From the NCBI GenBank assembly GCA_036924085.1, contig JAVGWX010000008.1:55392814-55456813 (forward strand): a stretch of DNA of 64,000 bases, in the 5' to 3' direction. The DNA is from Ariolimax columbianus (taxonomy: Eukaryota; Mollusca; Gastropoda; Stylommatophora; Arionidae). This document shows, piece by piece, positions 1 to 12,100 of this stretch. The translations under genes and the position numbers were made by a program. Each line of letters begins with the position of its first letter. Position 1 is the stretch's first letter. The notes under the pieces were generated by a model that saw only the letters and a program-made list of their open reading frames with translations, did not search any database and was not told where the DNA came from.

Positions 1-480
1 TCATAAAAAAATAATAAATTCATCTGGTCCAGATCTATTTGTTTCAACTGCTGGTAAAGAGTCTTTTACAAGTGTTATTATTCCTCCTTTAGTTCTTTTT
101 TCCCTATCTTGACGGAAACTTTCATATCTTCGGATGAACAATTTTGAGTTTCTATTAGGTGTGTTTCCTGAATACACATAATGTCTATATCGTTTTCTTT
201 AAGAAATTCTTGCAGTTCCGAGTTCGGGTTTTTTGTTTCTCACGCCCTCTGCATTCCATTGTTACACTTTCAGGTTCCCAGTTTGTTGATCAGCCCTACT
301 ATTCTGCCTCCCCCTGTAGGAGAGACACCATGACGATAGGGTAGACTGTCGCTTGACCATATCCTGTTGGTGCGTGTGTGTCCTGATTTGTCCCGGTCCC
401 TGAGCCGTAGCTGACACACTCCGTCTACGGCAGTTAGGGTTGGGTTTTCTGTTTTGGGTTGTCTCCCATAGCCTTTCCAT
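1..480 (-). mobile_element. Jockey-like LINE relic, endonuclease N-terminus
   Basis: Read on the minus strand, about 275 down to 110 encodes the start of an APE-type endonuclease: QWNAEGVRNKK, then after a frameshift ELQEFLKENDIDIMCIQETH. The W-N-A-E-G-V and I-Q-E-T-H motifs are those of the first endonuclease strands in Jockey-clade ORF2. The reading frame breaks near 228, so the copy is dead. It continues off the left edge of the window. The stretch up to about 480 probably belongs to the ORF1/ORF2 spacer of the same element, which is inference from position only. Confidence 0.65.
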
Positions 481-999
481 CTCCCGATAGTACCTCCAAG
501 GCAGTAGGTTGGTTTGTCTACCGTGGTTTCCTTTCCGTGGCTAGATCAAATAGCGGCTCTTACCCGCTTGGTGTAAACGTCATAGGACACATGGGGTATT
601 TCAGTGGGGAAAGCAGTGCCACCAGAAAGCTGCCCAGCCCGAGCGACAACATGTTGTTAATTCTGAATTTAGGTCGCTTGCATGTTCTTCTTATTCTTCT
701 TCTTCCTCTTTGTTCGTTCTCAATCTCCCGCTACCAAACCCTGAAAGGGCTTAAGTAGCAGAATGCAGTTCAGAGAACGGATTCCGTTGTGTCGTAGTTG
801 ATAGCTTGACTGCGATATTTGCACCTTTCAGTCCAACACATCCGACTTCAGCAAGCATTTTTTGAGTACCGGGTTAGCATTCCCTCTTCGATCTCTTCTC
901 CTTAGCCAGTCTACCCTGCTGCAGCCTGTTATCCAGGATCACCGCGTGGAGGTGTAGAAGGGTATTGGCAGCCCTGGTTCGCTGGCCCTGAGGCTAGCA
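481..999. other. unassigned, probably LINE-derived
   Basis: No convincing gene. Short frames run on both strands but are broken. The minus strand around 540-620 reads like the end of a LINE ORF (YDVYTKRVRAAI), but I cannot assign it firmly. Confidence 0.3.
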
Positions 1000-1440
1000 G
1001 TCAGCTATGGGTCGCTGACCACTGCAGCTCATGCGCTGCTCCACGTCCTCCAGGTCCTCGCCATCGATGATGATTGGGTCATCGTTAGTGAAGCGGTTAC
1101 GCGTGACGTTTTGTATTGAAGGTGTTCACCCTCGAGGCCAGTTGTTCTCCCTACTTTATTAACCATAGCTACCATCTGGTTGAGGTCTTTGTTTCTGTGA
1201 TGAGCACTAAATCATCCTGATGCGATAGGATCCCCCTGACAAACACCTTTCTGGACGGATTCTATTAACGACTTTTGAAAGTGGGGACAGGTTTTCGTAC
1301 TTTCTTCAATAGTAGTTAGCAAGGATTTTGACATAGTCAGAAATAATGCCTTGGACCAGCAGCGAGTGGCAGACGAAACGTGGCTGTACAGAGCCGAATG
1401 CTTTCTTATAATCGAAAATAGGTGACGATTAAAGGAGTTT
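1000..1440 (-). mobile_element. decayed RT domain of an RTE-like LINE
   Basis: Minus-strand translation gives pieces of a reverse transcriptase in order: FDYKKAFGSV (palm motif A, normally AFDSV, so the catalytic Asp reads Gly) near 1415-1390, KGVCQGDP (motif B, usually GVRQGDP) near 1240, then HQDDLVLITET (motif C) near 1210, and IIIDGEDLEDVE, the post-catalytic segment, near 1070. These lie in at least two frames with stops between, so this is a relic. It probably belongs with the endonuclease remnant at 1950-2365, which has the same orientation and the correct order. Confidence 0.65.
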
Positions 1441-1529
1441 GATTCTCTCTGGGTGTTTCAATTAGACGACAGCAGATTGAGATGTGGTTCATCGGTGGGT
1501 AGCTTGGAGAAGGTGACGCATCCTAGCAA

Positions 1530-1709
1530 GTATACATTTAGTATAGATGTGCAAGGGACAGGCGAGTATACATTTAGTATAGAGGTGACCAGGACAGGCG
1601 AGTATACATTTAGTAAAGAGTTGGCCGGGACAGGACAGTATACATTTAGTATAGAGTTCACCGGGACAGGCCAGTATACATTTTGTTTAGAGTTGGCCGG
1701 GACAGGCGG
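1530..1709. repeat. 36-bp minisatellite, five copies
   Basis: Units start at 1530, 1566, 1602, 1638 and 1674, each beginning GTATACATTTAGTATAGAG or a close variant. The 36-bp period is a multiple of three, so both strands stay open across it (108 codons on plus, 88 on minus) without any sign of a real protein. It lies between the two halves of the RTE-like relic. Confidence 0.9.
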
Positions 1710-1949
1710 GAGTTTCCAATGCATTCATCGTCTTCTTTTCTATGCAGACACGTATTGTGTTGGAGTTACCAGAGACTGAAGGTATCGGTCCTAGGGCTGG
1801 ATGGAATGGTAGTCCACACGCTTTGAGGTCATCTGCAGTGATGTTATCTACATCGAGTGATTTCTTAGGCGGCCACTCTCAAGGGCGTGGCTCATTTTTT
1901 AGGGTAGGAAGTTTGGAAAGGGGTGAAAGTGGGGTGTGATGGGTGGAAG

Positions 1950-2365
1950 GTCAGATTACCTGAATAAATCGGTGTAATACTCATTGATGATCTTCTCCAT
2001 GTCTAGTCTAGATGTAGTTCGGGACCCTCCAGGCGCTTTCAGGCAGGGACTGGCATAGTGGTGCTCGGAGATGTGCTGAGAAGATAGCTTTACGCTACAT
2101 AGTGGCTATACCGATGCAAAGAGGTGCTGGCGGGCAAACTCTTCTTTGAGTTTTTGACGGCACAGTGAGATGAAGGCATTGAAAGCTGCATTGTTGAGAT
2201 CCATTTTGTGCCTCTCTTCCAATAATGCTCGGGAAGCTTGTGATATTCTATTATTTTTATGGTTTGGTGGTGGGCGGTTTTATTTTGGGGCTGATTTTCT
2301 GATGGTTTTGAAGTTGGATAGAATGTGGTCTATTTCGTGTCTGCGTTGTCCGCATTGGATATAAG
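1950..2365 (-). mobile_element. RTE-like LINE relic: endonuclease end and linker
   Basis: On the minus strand, 2364-2280 encodes QRRHEIDHILSNFKTIRKS, the conserved C-terminal segment of RTE-type endonucleases (EIDHILSN). Further along, 2030-1965 encodes RTTSRLDMEKIINEYYTDLF, the conserved linker just before the RT domain. The intervening sequence has frame breaks. Order and strand match the RT remnant at 1000-1440, so the two are most likely one 5'- and 3'-eroded element split by the 36-bp minisatellite. Confidence 0.65.
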
Positions 2366-2476
2366 TGCGTGCATCTCTTGTGGAAGGCCATGCAAGGCAT
2401 CAGAACTCCTGCTCCGCTTCTAGGTTTGATTAATTAAAGCGTTGTCTACGGATACCGGTGCCAGAATTCGTCGCGG

Positions 2477-2628
2477 GAGAACTCTCTCTATCTCTCTCCC
2501 TCTCTCTCTCTCCCTCTAACTGTCCTTCTCTTCCTCTCTCTCTCTCCCTCTCTCTCCCTCTCTCTCTCTTTCTTCCTCTCCCTCTCTCTCTCTCTCTCCT
2601 TCTCTCTCTCTCTCTCTCTCTCTCTCTG
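2477..2628. repeat. (CT)n microsatellite
   Basis: About 150 bp of almost pure pyrimidine CT/CCT repeats on plus. The long Ser/Leu and Arg/Glu frames crossing it are artefacts of the repeat. Confidence 0.95.
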
Positions 2629-2639
2629 AAAGATTCCCA

Positions 2640-2945
2640 ACATCTACCGCGGTTAGACAGGACTACGTCATTGCTTCTGATCTCTTCTGTTATGCTGCCG
2701 AATGATTCCTGGACCGCCTCACCTCTCAACACCATAGAACCACTATTGACCAAAGGTGCATCACTGACCTCGTCCACGCGGATGACATAGTCCCGCTAAG
2801 CCCGGATAGCCCAGCGCCGCAACAGTCTCTTGAGTATCTGGGTAGTACACCTAAAATATGGGACTATCGATCTCATTGGCGAATACTAAAATTCAGTATC
2901 TTGGCTCCGATACAAGATCGCAGAACATAGCAGTTCGCGGTCAAT
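2640..2945 (+). mobile_element. RT relic of an RTE-like LINE
   Basis: Plus-strand 2768-2815 encodes DLVHADDIVPLSPDSP, an RT motif C (ADDIVLLS type). At about 2890-2935 it encodes IQYLGSDTRSQ, the conserved YLGS segment downstream of the palm. Stops and shifts separate the two. The relic ends about 80 bp upstream of the protease TATA box. Confidence 0.55.
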
Positions 2946-3022
2946 GGTTAAGTTAGCATTTCTCTAAGTGATTAGGACATTCTGAAAGTACATGCAGGAC
3001 TTAATGATGCTGTTGGCAATAG

Positions 3023-3032
3023 TATATAAAAG
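3023..3032 (+). promoter_or_regulatory. TATA box of the protease gene
   Basis: TATATAAAAG lies 91 bp upstream of the start codon. It would place transcription start about 25-30 bp downstream, near 3053-3060, giving a 5' UTR of roughly 65-70 bp. A strong TATA box fits a highly expressed tissue-specific digestive enzyme gene. Confidence 0.75.
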
Positions 3033-3102
3033 GACGGACTGTAAGCAAACATCATCACCTTTGTCAACAGATCCCAGATCAGCCGTCTCAGAGTCACAGT
3101 CG

Positions 3103-3126
3103 ATGAGACACTCATTGTCATTATGA
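3103..3126 (+). other. short upstream ORF overlapping the protease start
   Basis: An ATG at 3103 opens a 7-codon frame whose TGA (3124-3126) overlaps the protease ATG (3123-3125) in an ATGA arrangement. If it is in the mRNA leader, ribosomes would terminate exactly on the main start codon. Confidence 0.5.
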
Positions 3127-3153
3127 AGTTAATCGTATTTGTTTGCCTTCTGG
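3123..3153 (+). CDS. protease exon 1 (signal peptide)
   Basis: Encodes residues 1-10 plus the first base of codon 11. The donor GTAAGT at 3154 is a perfect consensus. The ATG is chosen because it opens a hydrophobic leader 91 bp below the TATA box. Confidence 0.85.
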
Positions 3154-6100
3154 GTAAGTTGTATTTATTTAACTTAACTTAATTTAACTTCATTATACTG
3201 GTTTAGAAGGTTCTACAGAGTATAAATACAACCAGTTTATTCCACTCCACAAACGCTAAAAGTAATTGAAAGTATCCAATTTATTTTTGAACGCATTGAC
3301 TAACCCTGCCTCAACCACATCCTTTGGCAATGCATTCCAAACACTCACCACTTTCTGACTAAGTAAATATTTCATAATATTTAATTTTGACCTGTCATTA
3401 AACAATTTGAAGTTGTGCTCTCTTGTTCTTTGTAGCCGGTTGTACTTTGTAAAACTTGGTATAGTCTAATGTATTATTTCTGTTAACTTAATTTATAAAC
3501 CTGTATTAAGTCACTTCTAATTCCTGTCTGTTCTAGACACTGACCATAAGTGGTGCCTTATATTCTGTTTTGTTCCAAACAATTATCTAAACCTTAAACC
3601 ATTTCTCAATTCGTCGGTTGTGCTTTCTTGTTCACTGTAGATGCTTATGTGTTGAAAACAGATACATGTGGCCCTTGAAGATGTCGTTTACCGTTTGTTA
3701 TTCATCATCATCATGTAGCATATTTTTTGCCAGAACGCCGCCCACCTACCAGTAAGACACTCGATCCATGGGAAGCTCTCCCGCCTCTGCCGTGTCAAAC
3801 CCAGAGCCTCTGTAATCTCCACTGTCCATCTTCTCAGTCTGCCGCTACCTTTTTTGCCAGATACCATTCACTTCTGTGTTGTTCTTTCTAGGCTACTGTG
3901 ACGTTTGATGTGGAGGTATGTTCATTTCCTGGACGTAATGTTGTTTAGTATTAATTCTTGTATCGAGACTCTGAATGATTTAATGCGTTTTTATGTTTCG
4001 CTATCCATGGCATTTTGAGCACACTCCTTTAGCATTTTAGCTCGAAGGATTCAATCTTCTTCGGTAGGGTTTCGGGTGCTGACCATGTCTTGCATTTGCA
4101 CTGTGCCACAGGGAATTTGCAAGTCTTTAACATCTTGTTTTTGGTCCTTCTGTAAGTGTTCTACTATTCGTTTTTCATTCTACTTAACCTCTATAGTGCC
4201 ATTGTCATTTGTCTCTTTATTTATTTATGGCAATCTCCGTTGTTGATAAATAGTTAAGCCGAAATATTCAAAACTCGTGACGTTCTGAGCGTTATGCTTC
4301 TGCAGGATAACTTTAGGTCTGGTTTTCGCCATGTAAGTGATCATTGTCTAAGTCTTGTCAATGATCTTAAATCGATTTTCTTCCTCGCTGCGAATTTACT
4401 ATCAGCAACACTATTTAAAAACTCAACTGGTACTGTCACTTTGATTCTACAATCAACAATCACCCGACTCTTTCTTAAACGTATATTCAATTGAATCCAT
4501 CTCAAGTGCCGTCACCAGAATTAAAGTTAACTGCAATTGATCTGCAACATTCTCCATCTCTTGTCCTGGGGGTACACACAGACTGTTGTTCATCCATCGT
4601 TTGATGTTACCCTCATACTTGTAATGTTGCCTACGTACTGCTCGATTGCCTTTACCTCTCCTATGGTTTTCACATGAGTGCTATATATTTGACTTTTTTC
4701 AAAATGTACGATTGGTCGGCTCTGAATGTCTTTCAATAGTTCTCTTTCCAGTCCTAGTTTTTCCATGACTTCTATTTGTTTCCATGAAACGCGACATATT
4801 TTCTTCATATGCCTGTAAAAAATATAAAGGGACATAAATGGAACGTCTGATACATGAGAAGTAGAAGTGTTGTTATTTGAGACATTATTTTGGCAGTTCC
4901 CCTATCCCGATTCCCCCTCTCCCACCTCTAAATACAAATTAAAAAACAGTTTTCTTCTCTATAATTTAACTAACTTTTTTCTTCTCTGTAAGAGAACAAA
5001 CCTCTCTCTCCTTTATTAATTAACAAATATATTTACCCTCTATTATAGAACAAACCTCTCTCCTGTCTAAAAATTAACAAATCTATTTTCTTTATATAAG
5101 ATAAGAAGCCTACGTCATCTCTAAAGAATTACAAAGCCCTGACCAAATCACTGTCATATGACGTTGCCACAAACCATATTATCAAATACAATCAAAGAAT
5201 TAAAAAAAAGATTGACCTTCTGTATCTCTTCTCAAGCCTCCTCACTGGTAGCCCCAGGACCAGAGACACGTATCGTGAACGGTACGCCCGCCGCTCTGTT
5301 CGCCCACCATCACCAGGCCTCCATCCAGGTCAATCAAAATGGCGGCTGGTATCACATCTGCGGAGCTGTGCTCATTGTCAGGAACAAGGTAAGTTACAAT
5401 ATACACGTTCACGAAACGTATTCACAATCTAATCCATTTTGACAAACAAGTTGTTTACATTTACATGCATTTCACATGTTCAACAGGTTCTACCGACAGT
5501 AACACACAAAACATTGATACTGCCCCTTTCATGTAGAGAACATTTTACAAATTACATGAAAATCTACAATACAAATAGCTAAAGCTAAAACACCTCAGCT
5601 AAACACGATAATACACAAGCGCGTATATTGAATCCGTTTCTCCTATAAAAGTAGTTAGATAAAAAAGAAAACAAACGCTCAAAACTACGTCTTTCACACT
5701 TTAACTTTCAGCGTCAGTTCAAAGGCATCTTGTTTTGTTAGGCTAATGTCTGAACGTACAATACTTCATAGTGAAGGAAATTGACATACCATTTCTAGAT
5801 CCCAATATGTAAAATGATAAAACATATGCGAACCAGGAACTATAACCACGCGAACTTACACATCGGCAAGCTAAACCGTCGCTGTTTGGCACTATTTTGA
5901 CATGTGGCCTATGTTGTCAAGGATGTCCTCCCACCACGCCCCCAAGAGCAGGCTATAGACATCTATGCCATGGTTCTACTCCCCTTCATATGGCCACCCA
6001 CGCATTAGTTGGTTAGGTAATCGGGCTTATGGACGGTTATAGCGACGGGTCCTTGTCTTCTAAGCGTACTGCATACCTATCTTACGTACCTTTAAGAGTC

Positions 6101-9100
6101 CCTATGGGTAACACATTACTACATCATTTTATATAAAATGACAATCGTTCATATCTTCTGGATACTAATTATATATATAGATTAAAGGTTATACATAGGG
6201 ATACAAGAGTAATCATGACCACGTGAAATATGCTGACCAAAACCACGTTCGTGATCTTGAAAACATATTGTATCTATCCCAGCAGTCTGGTCAACAAGGT
6301 GGGGATCGGCACTGTAATCCCCTTAGGGGTGACCATTCGGATGAGCCTTCTCAAGTGCGCGTCCGGAAGAAAGAAGAACCAATATAACCCGCTTTTAAAG
6401 ACATTCGAAACGAGTAGCTTCGAACAACAACATCAACAAGGTCACAGAAAGGTAAAAGTAAAAACCATTTTAGACACTGCGGTCGGGGATGAAGTCTAAG
6501 AAACTCTCATGTACATTATATCAACGATTTGATGACGAGTTCTGGTTTGAGCTGCCTTAACAGTACGTCAGGTATTCATTTTCAGCTAAGTATACTAGAA
6601 CATTTCAGGATCAGCAGAGAACCAGCTCTACGTCTTCTTTTCTTTTTATCCTTCCTCTAATGTTTCATATTTTCCTAATTCTTCTTCTTCTTCCTTTTTA
6701 TCTTCTCTATATCTTTTTCTTTCTCTGCTTCTTTCTCTTCTTCTTTTTTTTCTAGTTCATCTTCTTATTTTTCTTCTTCTTTTTCTTCTTCTTCATTTTC
6801 TTATTTTTCTTCCGCGTTATCTTATTCTTCCTATTCTTTTTTATTTCTAGTTCTTCTTCTTAGTCTTCTTTTTTTTCTTCTTCTTCTTTTTCTTCTGACT
6901 ACTGTGTAAGTCGTTATTTTCTTTCTTTCTCTAATCACATTAAATCAGACATAAGAAGTGTGTTCTATTATCAGGTAGCTTAGTTAAATGTTGTTTATAC
7001 TCATTTCTGTCTTTTACGTGTTGTACTGAAGACTTAACTCGTGCAATCTCTCCATCTCATTAATGAACATCCGAGGAGACGTTTAAAAAGGAGCAGGACC
7101 ACCTAGACGCTACTTTTATTGTTCATCTGTTGTCACGCCAAATTCTCAGCCAGTCTGCCTAATTTAAAAACGTCCTTGTATGTGGTTTGGTGCATGAATT
7201 ATGTGTTTTGTAATCCGTCCATTTATATACTATTCAAGTTCTTCATTCCATTGCTCTTTGAGCAACTCATAGCTTCACTGGATCTGCTTTTCCTAGGCTC
7301 TATACCTCCCAACTATACCGCGAGAAAACAGCCCAAGCTGGCATTGAGCGTACCGCTTTACTGTACAATATTTTTCAGGCCTGGTTATCACTACTTAAGG
7401 GCCTTATTGCGTGGACTGAAGCTGCATACTTTCTGCCCCCCTCCACCGGAATTTACAGCATGCCTCTCCCAAAACCGTATTCTCAGCACAGCAAGTGTCA
7501 CGCTAACCCGAAGGTAGACACAATCCAAAGACCCCGGGGGCGGAACGCGAAGAAACAGGGAGTCAGACACGGACAAACAAGGAAAGCGGACACAAATATT
7601 GAACACACACACCCCTCGCGGCTCTCATCCCGAGACAGCGGAGTACTGGGCTTTACCTTGTCAATCTGTTGGGATTTTGGTCGACACACTACGCATGAAC
7701 AATCCTCGATAGTTGGACATGGTAGTGGTCAATAGTCGTAACGGGCATTTGACGCCTACGCGAACATTAGTTTTATTATTATACCTCGCAACCATATACC
7801 ATGTCTGGAATAACCATGTTGTCATACATGTGAGCTCCTGCCTTGAAAGTCACTGATGTCCATATTCTGTGTCAGTGTGGGGTATAATTTCTTGATCTTA
7901 ATCTCAAATCTAGTGCTGTTTTTCCCTCATCGGAACTATGGCTTTAGTGAATGGCACGGTGTGCAATAGCATGAGTTGGAGAGTCATCTGGCAAATGCAG
8001 GTTATTGTTATCAAGAGGCACACCGAATTTCTTCCACTGTGGGGCAATAATCAAGTTTAAAATATATTTCAGGTGCTGACTGCCGCTCACTGTCTCCAAG
8101 GTCAAACAGCTTCCAGGATGCGTGTCGAGGTCGGAGCCTTGAACTTGTACGAGGCACCCAATGCATACGAACAGACTGTTGGTGTCAGCTCTTATGTTAT
8201 TCACGAGAGCTACAATTCCAACGGCGCTGGCATCCCCAACGACATCGGAGTCATTTACCTGGCATCATCCGTGACCCTCAATGCCAACGTGCAGGTAGGT
8301 GTAGGCGCATGGTGAATTTTGGATGCGATAGTCCACAGCTAGTTTAGCCCAGTGGCTAGAAACGCCCCAAGCGTGATATCATTCTAAGAGAGGGACAATG
8401 TAGTTTCAAAGAGAAACATACAATACGTGTTTGATATGTATGGAAAGGGTACTTTCTTCTGGACTCGAAGGAGATAGGAAGTTATAACAATGTTCGGTGT
8501 CAACGTGCAAAAATTGTCAGGGACACAGCTCACAACCCAAACTGGTTTGTGTTTGGATTCATTAAACAGCAACACCGTGACCTTATGGGAAGTAAATAGA
8601 TTTTAAAATTTGTGCTGAAGTCTGATGCACTGGGCTGTTTCTAGTGAAACAAAGTACATCGCCCTCCTCACTAGGAAACAACGAACGATGTGGAAAAATA
8701 ATAAAGAGAAACACTATATGGGTGAGAGCTTGAGTGAGTAAGAGAGTGAACAGAAGGGAGGGAGGATGGGGGACATGCAGGAAGAGGCAGAGAGAGTAAT
8801 AGAGTGCATGTAGACGGATTTATTTCTGACAGCCTACAGCAGAGGCTCTTAACCTGTGGTCCGTCAACACTTAAGTGTGTGCGAAGTCATCTCATGGGGT
8901 CCCCGAAGGCTTGAATAAATGTTATGAGCTTTTACATTTCAAATAAAAATAGATATACCAAATAGAAAGACTTAAAGAAGGATACATACAGCAGAGGTTA
9001 ATTTAGATAACGTTCACATAGTTTGATAAATGCCGATTAACCAGACGACACAGTAAGGCAGTTGACCAGATATCACATCTGTCGTCTTTGATCTCAGATA

Positions 9101-12100
9101 TCTAAAAATTATGATTTCGTGTTTATTAACAACACATTACCAATAACATTATCTATTGTAGAAATTGTTTGCTAGTGAAAGCACACAGATAATTCATTCC
9201 CGAATATTTTCATAGATGGGATATCGTAGGAGTCGGGGACAACAAAAGATAATTAAACGGGGTTTGCAATAAGGAAAAGGTTAAGAACCGCTGATCTACA
9301 GGTTCAGGGAAAATGCGCCAGGGATAGCGAGTTTGTTTTACCAGAAGACAAGCAATATATATTTATCACGTTGTTATAATACGAGAAGTAACCGCAATAG
9401 GGAATTTGCATCTCACAAGAATGTGATGAACAAGCCCGTGCAATATTACGAAAAAACAAGACAAGATAACAGAGAGAATAAACACATATCTGCATTACAA
9501 GAATATCTAAAAGACATTGTGGAGGGAACTAATCGTGAACACATGATGATGATGATTAATGTCTCCAATTAACTTTAGAAGATGAAGCATACAAACATCA
9601 CATGGATGATGGGCGTATTCCCAAAGAAAGTATCTTAGTTTTAGTCTTAGTCGACCTGTACTTCTACAGGGGCAAATGCCCCTTATGCAGGTCCCAGCCC
9701 TGGTATGAGGTGGATGAAGCCGGTAGAAGGGTTTACTGCTAGGCTCGAGCAGCTTAATACTCCGCTGCGTTTGGACAAGAGCTTACAGAAGAAGATGGTT
9801 AACCAATGTGCAAATCCATCTTAATAGACTCAAACACTAGAGCAAAGTATACCCGCAGCCTGTTACGCGGCATCTATGCTGCTTTAAACAAACCACCTCA
9901 CCATGACCTGTATTATGCTATGTGGCCCAGTTTGTCACCTCTTACAACATGCTTTCTGGGTGGCAGTGGTGCTATTCTTGTCCTTGTCATCCACAACGAC
10001 CCCGACAGATCACTCGGGATACATTCCTTTTGTGTGAATTTTAAATATTGAGAATAATTTTAAAAAAAAGACTTTTATAAATAAATCCTACCCCAAAAAA
10101 ATAGTATCTACGCCAACTAATGACTGGAAAAAGGGCAGTCATGAGACACAGTTAAGATTCAGGATGTGTGCAAGGGAGACATGACAGTACGAGAAATAGC
10201 TTCCGAACCCTGGAAAGACAAAGCTGTTGACCACACCAAATAGAAAAGATTCCTGAGGATGCACCTCAAATTGAGCCAAGGGATACTATAACAATAAGCA
10301 GAGAAGATAACATTAAACACGGAAACAGGCCAACAAAAAATGTCATCTCAAGGGCGCATCATCTCATAGTTAGTAATAATTACACAACCCTCTTTAGTCA
10401 CTGAAACGACATGTATGGATGGTTACAGTTGACATATAGTTTCCCTGCCAGGATCTACACTGGCTGGTGGTGATTCCATTTGAAAATTAATTACCTGCAA
10501 ATATCGATATCGCTTAAAGATGTCCCGTTGTGAAATGGATACGGTGCTAGCAAACTTTTCAAGCATGTCGTAACAGTCCACTAAAGAGAAATGTGCATGG
10601 AGTTGGCAAATTCATTATTAAACCATTGCTGCTGAAATAAATCGACTACAAACCGACAACTGTAGGGGTTACCCCATGCTCCACGTTGAGCACAACAGTG
10701 AGTCATCATTATGTGCCTGAATGAAAGTAGCTGCCTAATGCTTTATTTTGATGAAGCGATTTCTAATCATGAAAGCACACATAAGCGAGACATGTATCTA
10801 TTACTGGATATTTAGACACTCTAACGTCCATTTTTTGTGTTCTCAGATCGCTGGTTTAGCCCCTAAAGGATCATCTTTCGCCAACACAAAGTGCGTCATC
10901 ACCGAATGGGGTCAGACCTCCGGCTCTGGATCAGCATCTCCTCAACTGCTGGAGGCTAAGATCACCAAGATCACCACAGCCCAGTGTCAGACAAGATGGC
11001 CTGGATAGAACATCAATATTAAACACATTTGTGTCTACGAGGCTTCTGGTAGGTTCTCATCTCACGCTAGCTCACGCTATCGCACCCCTAAAATCAAGGT
11101 AGCACAATCATAACTTATCCCGTTCATTATTAAGTGATGGTGACTTCACTAGACCAGTTAGGGTTTCCAGTTCCCTTCCTCTCTGCCTCGTCGTCATTTA
11201 TATATCAAAACACACATATTTTTAATGTACAACTTGACACAACGTGGCGTAATAGGCTATGTACACAGTCTGTTGCATGTGACATGCGACTGTTTGAATC
11301 GCTCCGGTTCATTCACACACACACCCACTCGTTCATTCACACGTTCACTAACACGTAAACTCACATGTTCATTCACACGCACACTCACACGTTCAATCAC
11401 ACGCACACTCACACGTTCAATCACACGCACACTCACACGTTCATTCACAGGCACACTTAATCGTTCATTCACACGCACACTCACACGTTCATTCACGAAC
11501 ACACACACGTTCACTTACACGTTAATGTAGACGCACACTCACAGGTTCATTCACATGCACACTTACACACACTCACACGTTCACTGACACGTTCATCCAC
11601 ACACACACACACACGCTTACTCACACGCACACACACACGTTGAATCACACGCATACTCACACGCACACTCCCACGCACACTAACACGCACGCTCACACGT
11701 TCATGCACACTCACACGCACACTCACACGTTCACTCACACGCACACTTACACGCACACTCACACGTTCACTCACACGTTCACTCACACGCACTCACACTC
11801 ACACTCACACGTTCACTCACACGCACACTCACACGTTCACTCACACTCACACGTTCACTCACACGCACACTCACACGTTCACTCACACGTTCAATCATAC
11901 GTTCACGCACACTCACACGAACACTCAAACGTTCACTAACATGTTCACTCATACGTTTACTCACACGCACACTCACACGTTCACTCACACGCACACTTTT
12001 TGCTACAATTAAATGTCCATGTCAACGTATAATCATTGTTATGTGCTTACGTGCAAAGCTATGAACGTTTTAACAAAATACATATAACTCGGAATATTAT

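Larger units (their letters stand above)
8295..10846. other. intron 3
   Basis: Hosts a hAT-type MITE (8840-9293) and a SINE-like repeat (9641-10022), both listed separately. I see nothing codable in 8295-8831, 9302-9640 or 10023-10846. The acceptor is TTCTCAG at 10840-10846. Confidence 0.6.

Noticed and set aside
1453..1779. Protein with YTFSIE repeats
   Set aside because: Minisatellite inside a dead LINE, no promoter, signal or homologue; open on both strands for trivial reasons.
2430..2790. Long Arg/Glu-rich and Ser/Leu-rich ORFs on both strands
   Set aside because: They are translations of a CT microsatellite; the flanks are an RT relic.
11006..11008. TAG as the true end of the protease, or as programmed readthrough
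   Set aside because: Family sequence, the catalytic Ser exon and the proper stop lie downstream in frame with good splice sites; nothing around the TAG suggests recoding.
11225..11994. Several 70-100-codon ORFs (VSVRVSERVS or His-Thr repeats)
   Set aside because: Pure translation of the dodecamer repeat inside intron 4 of the protease gene.
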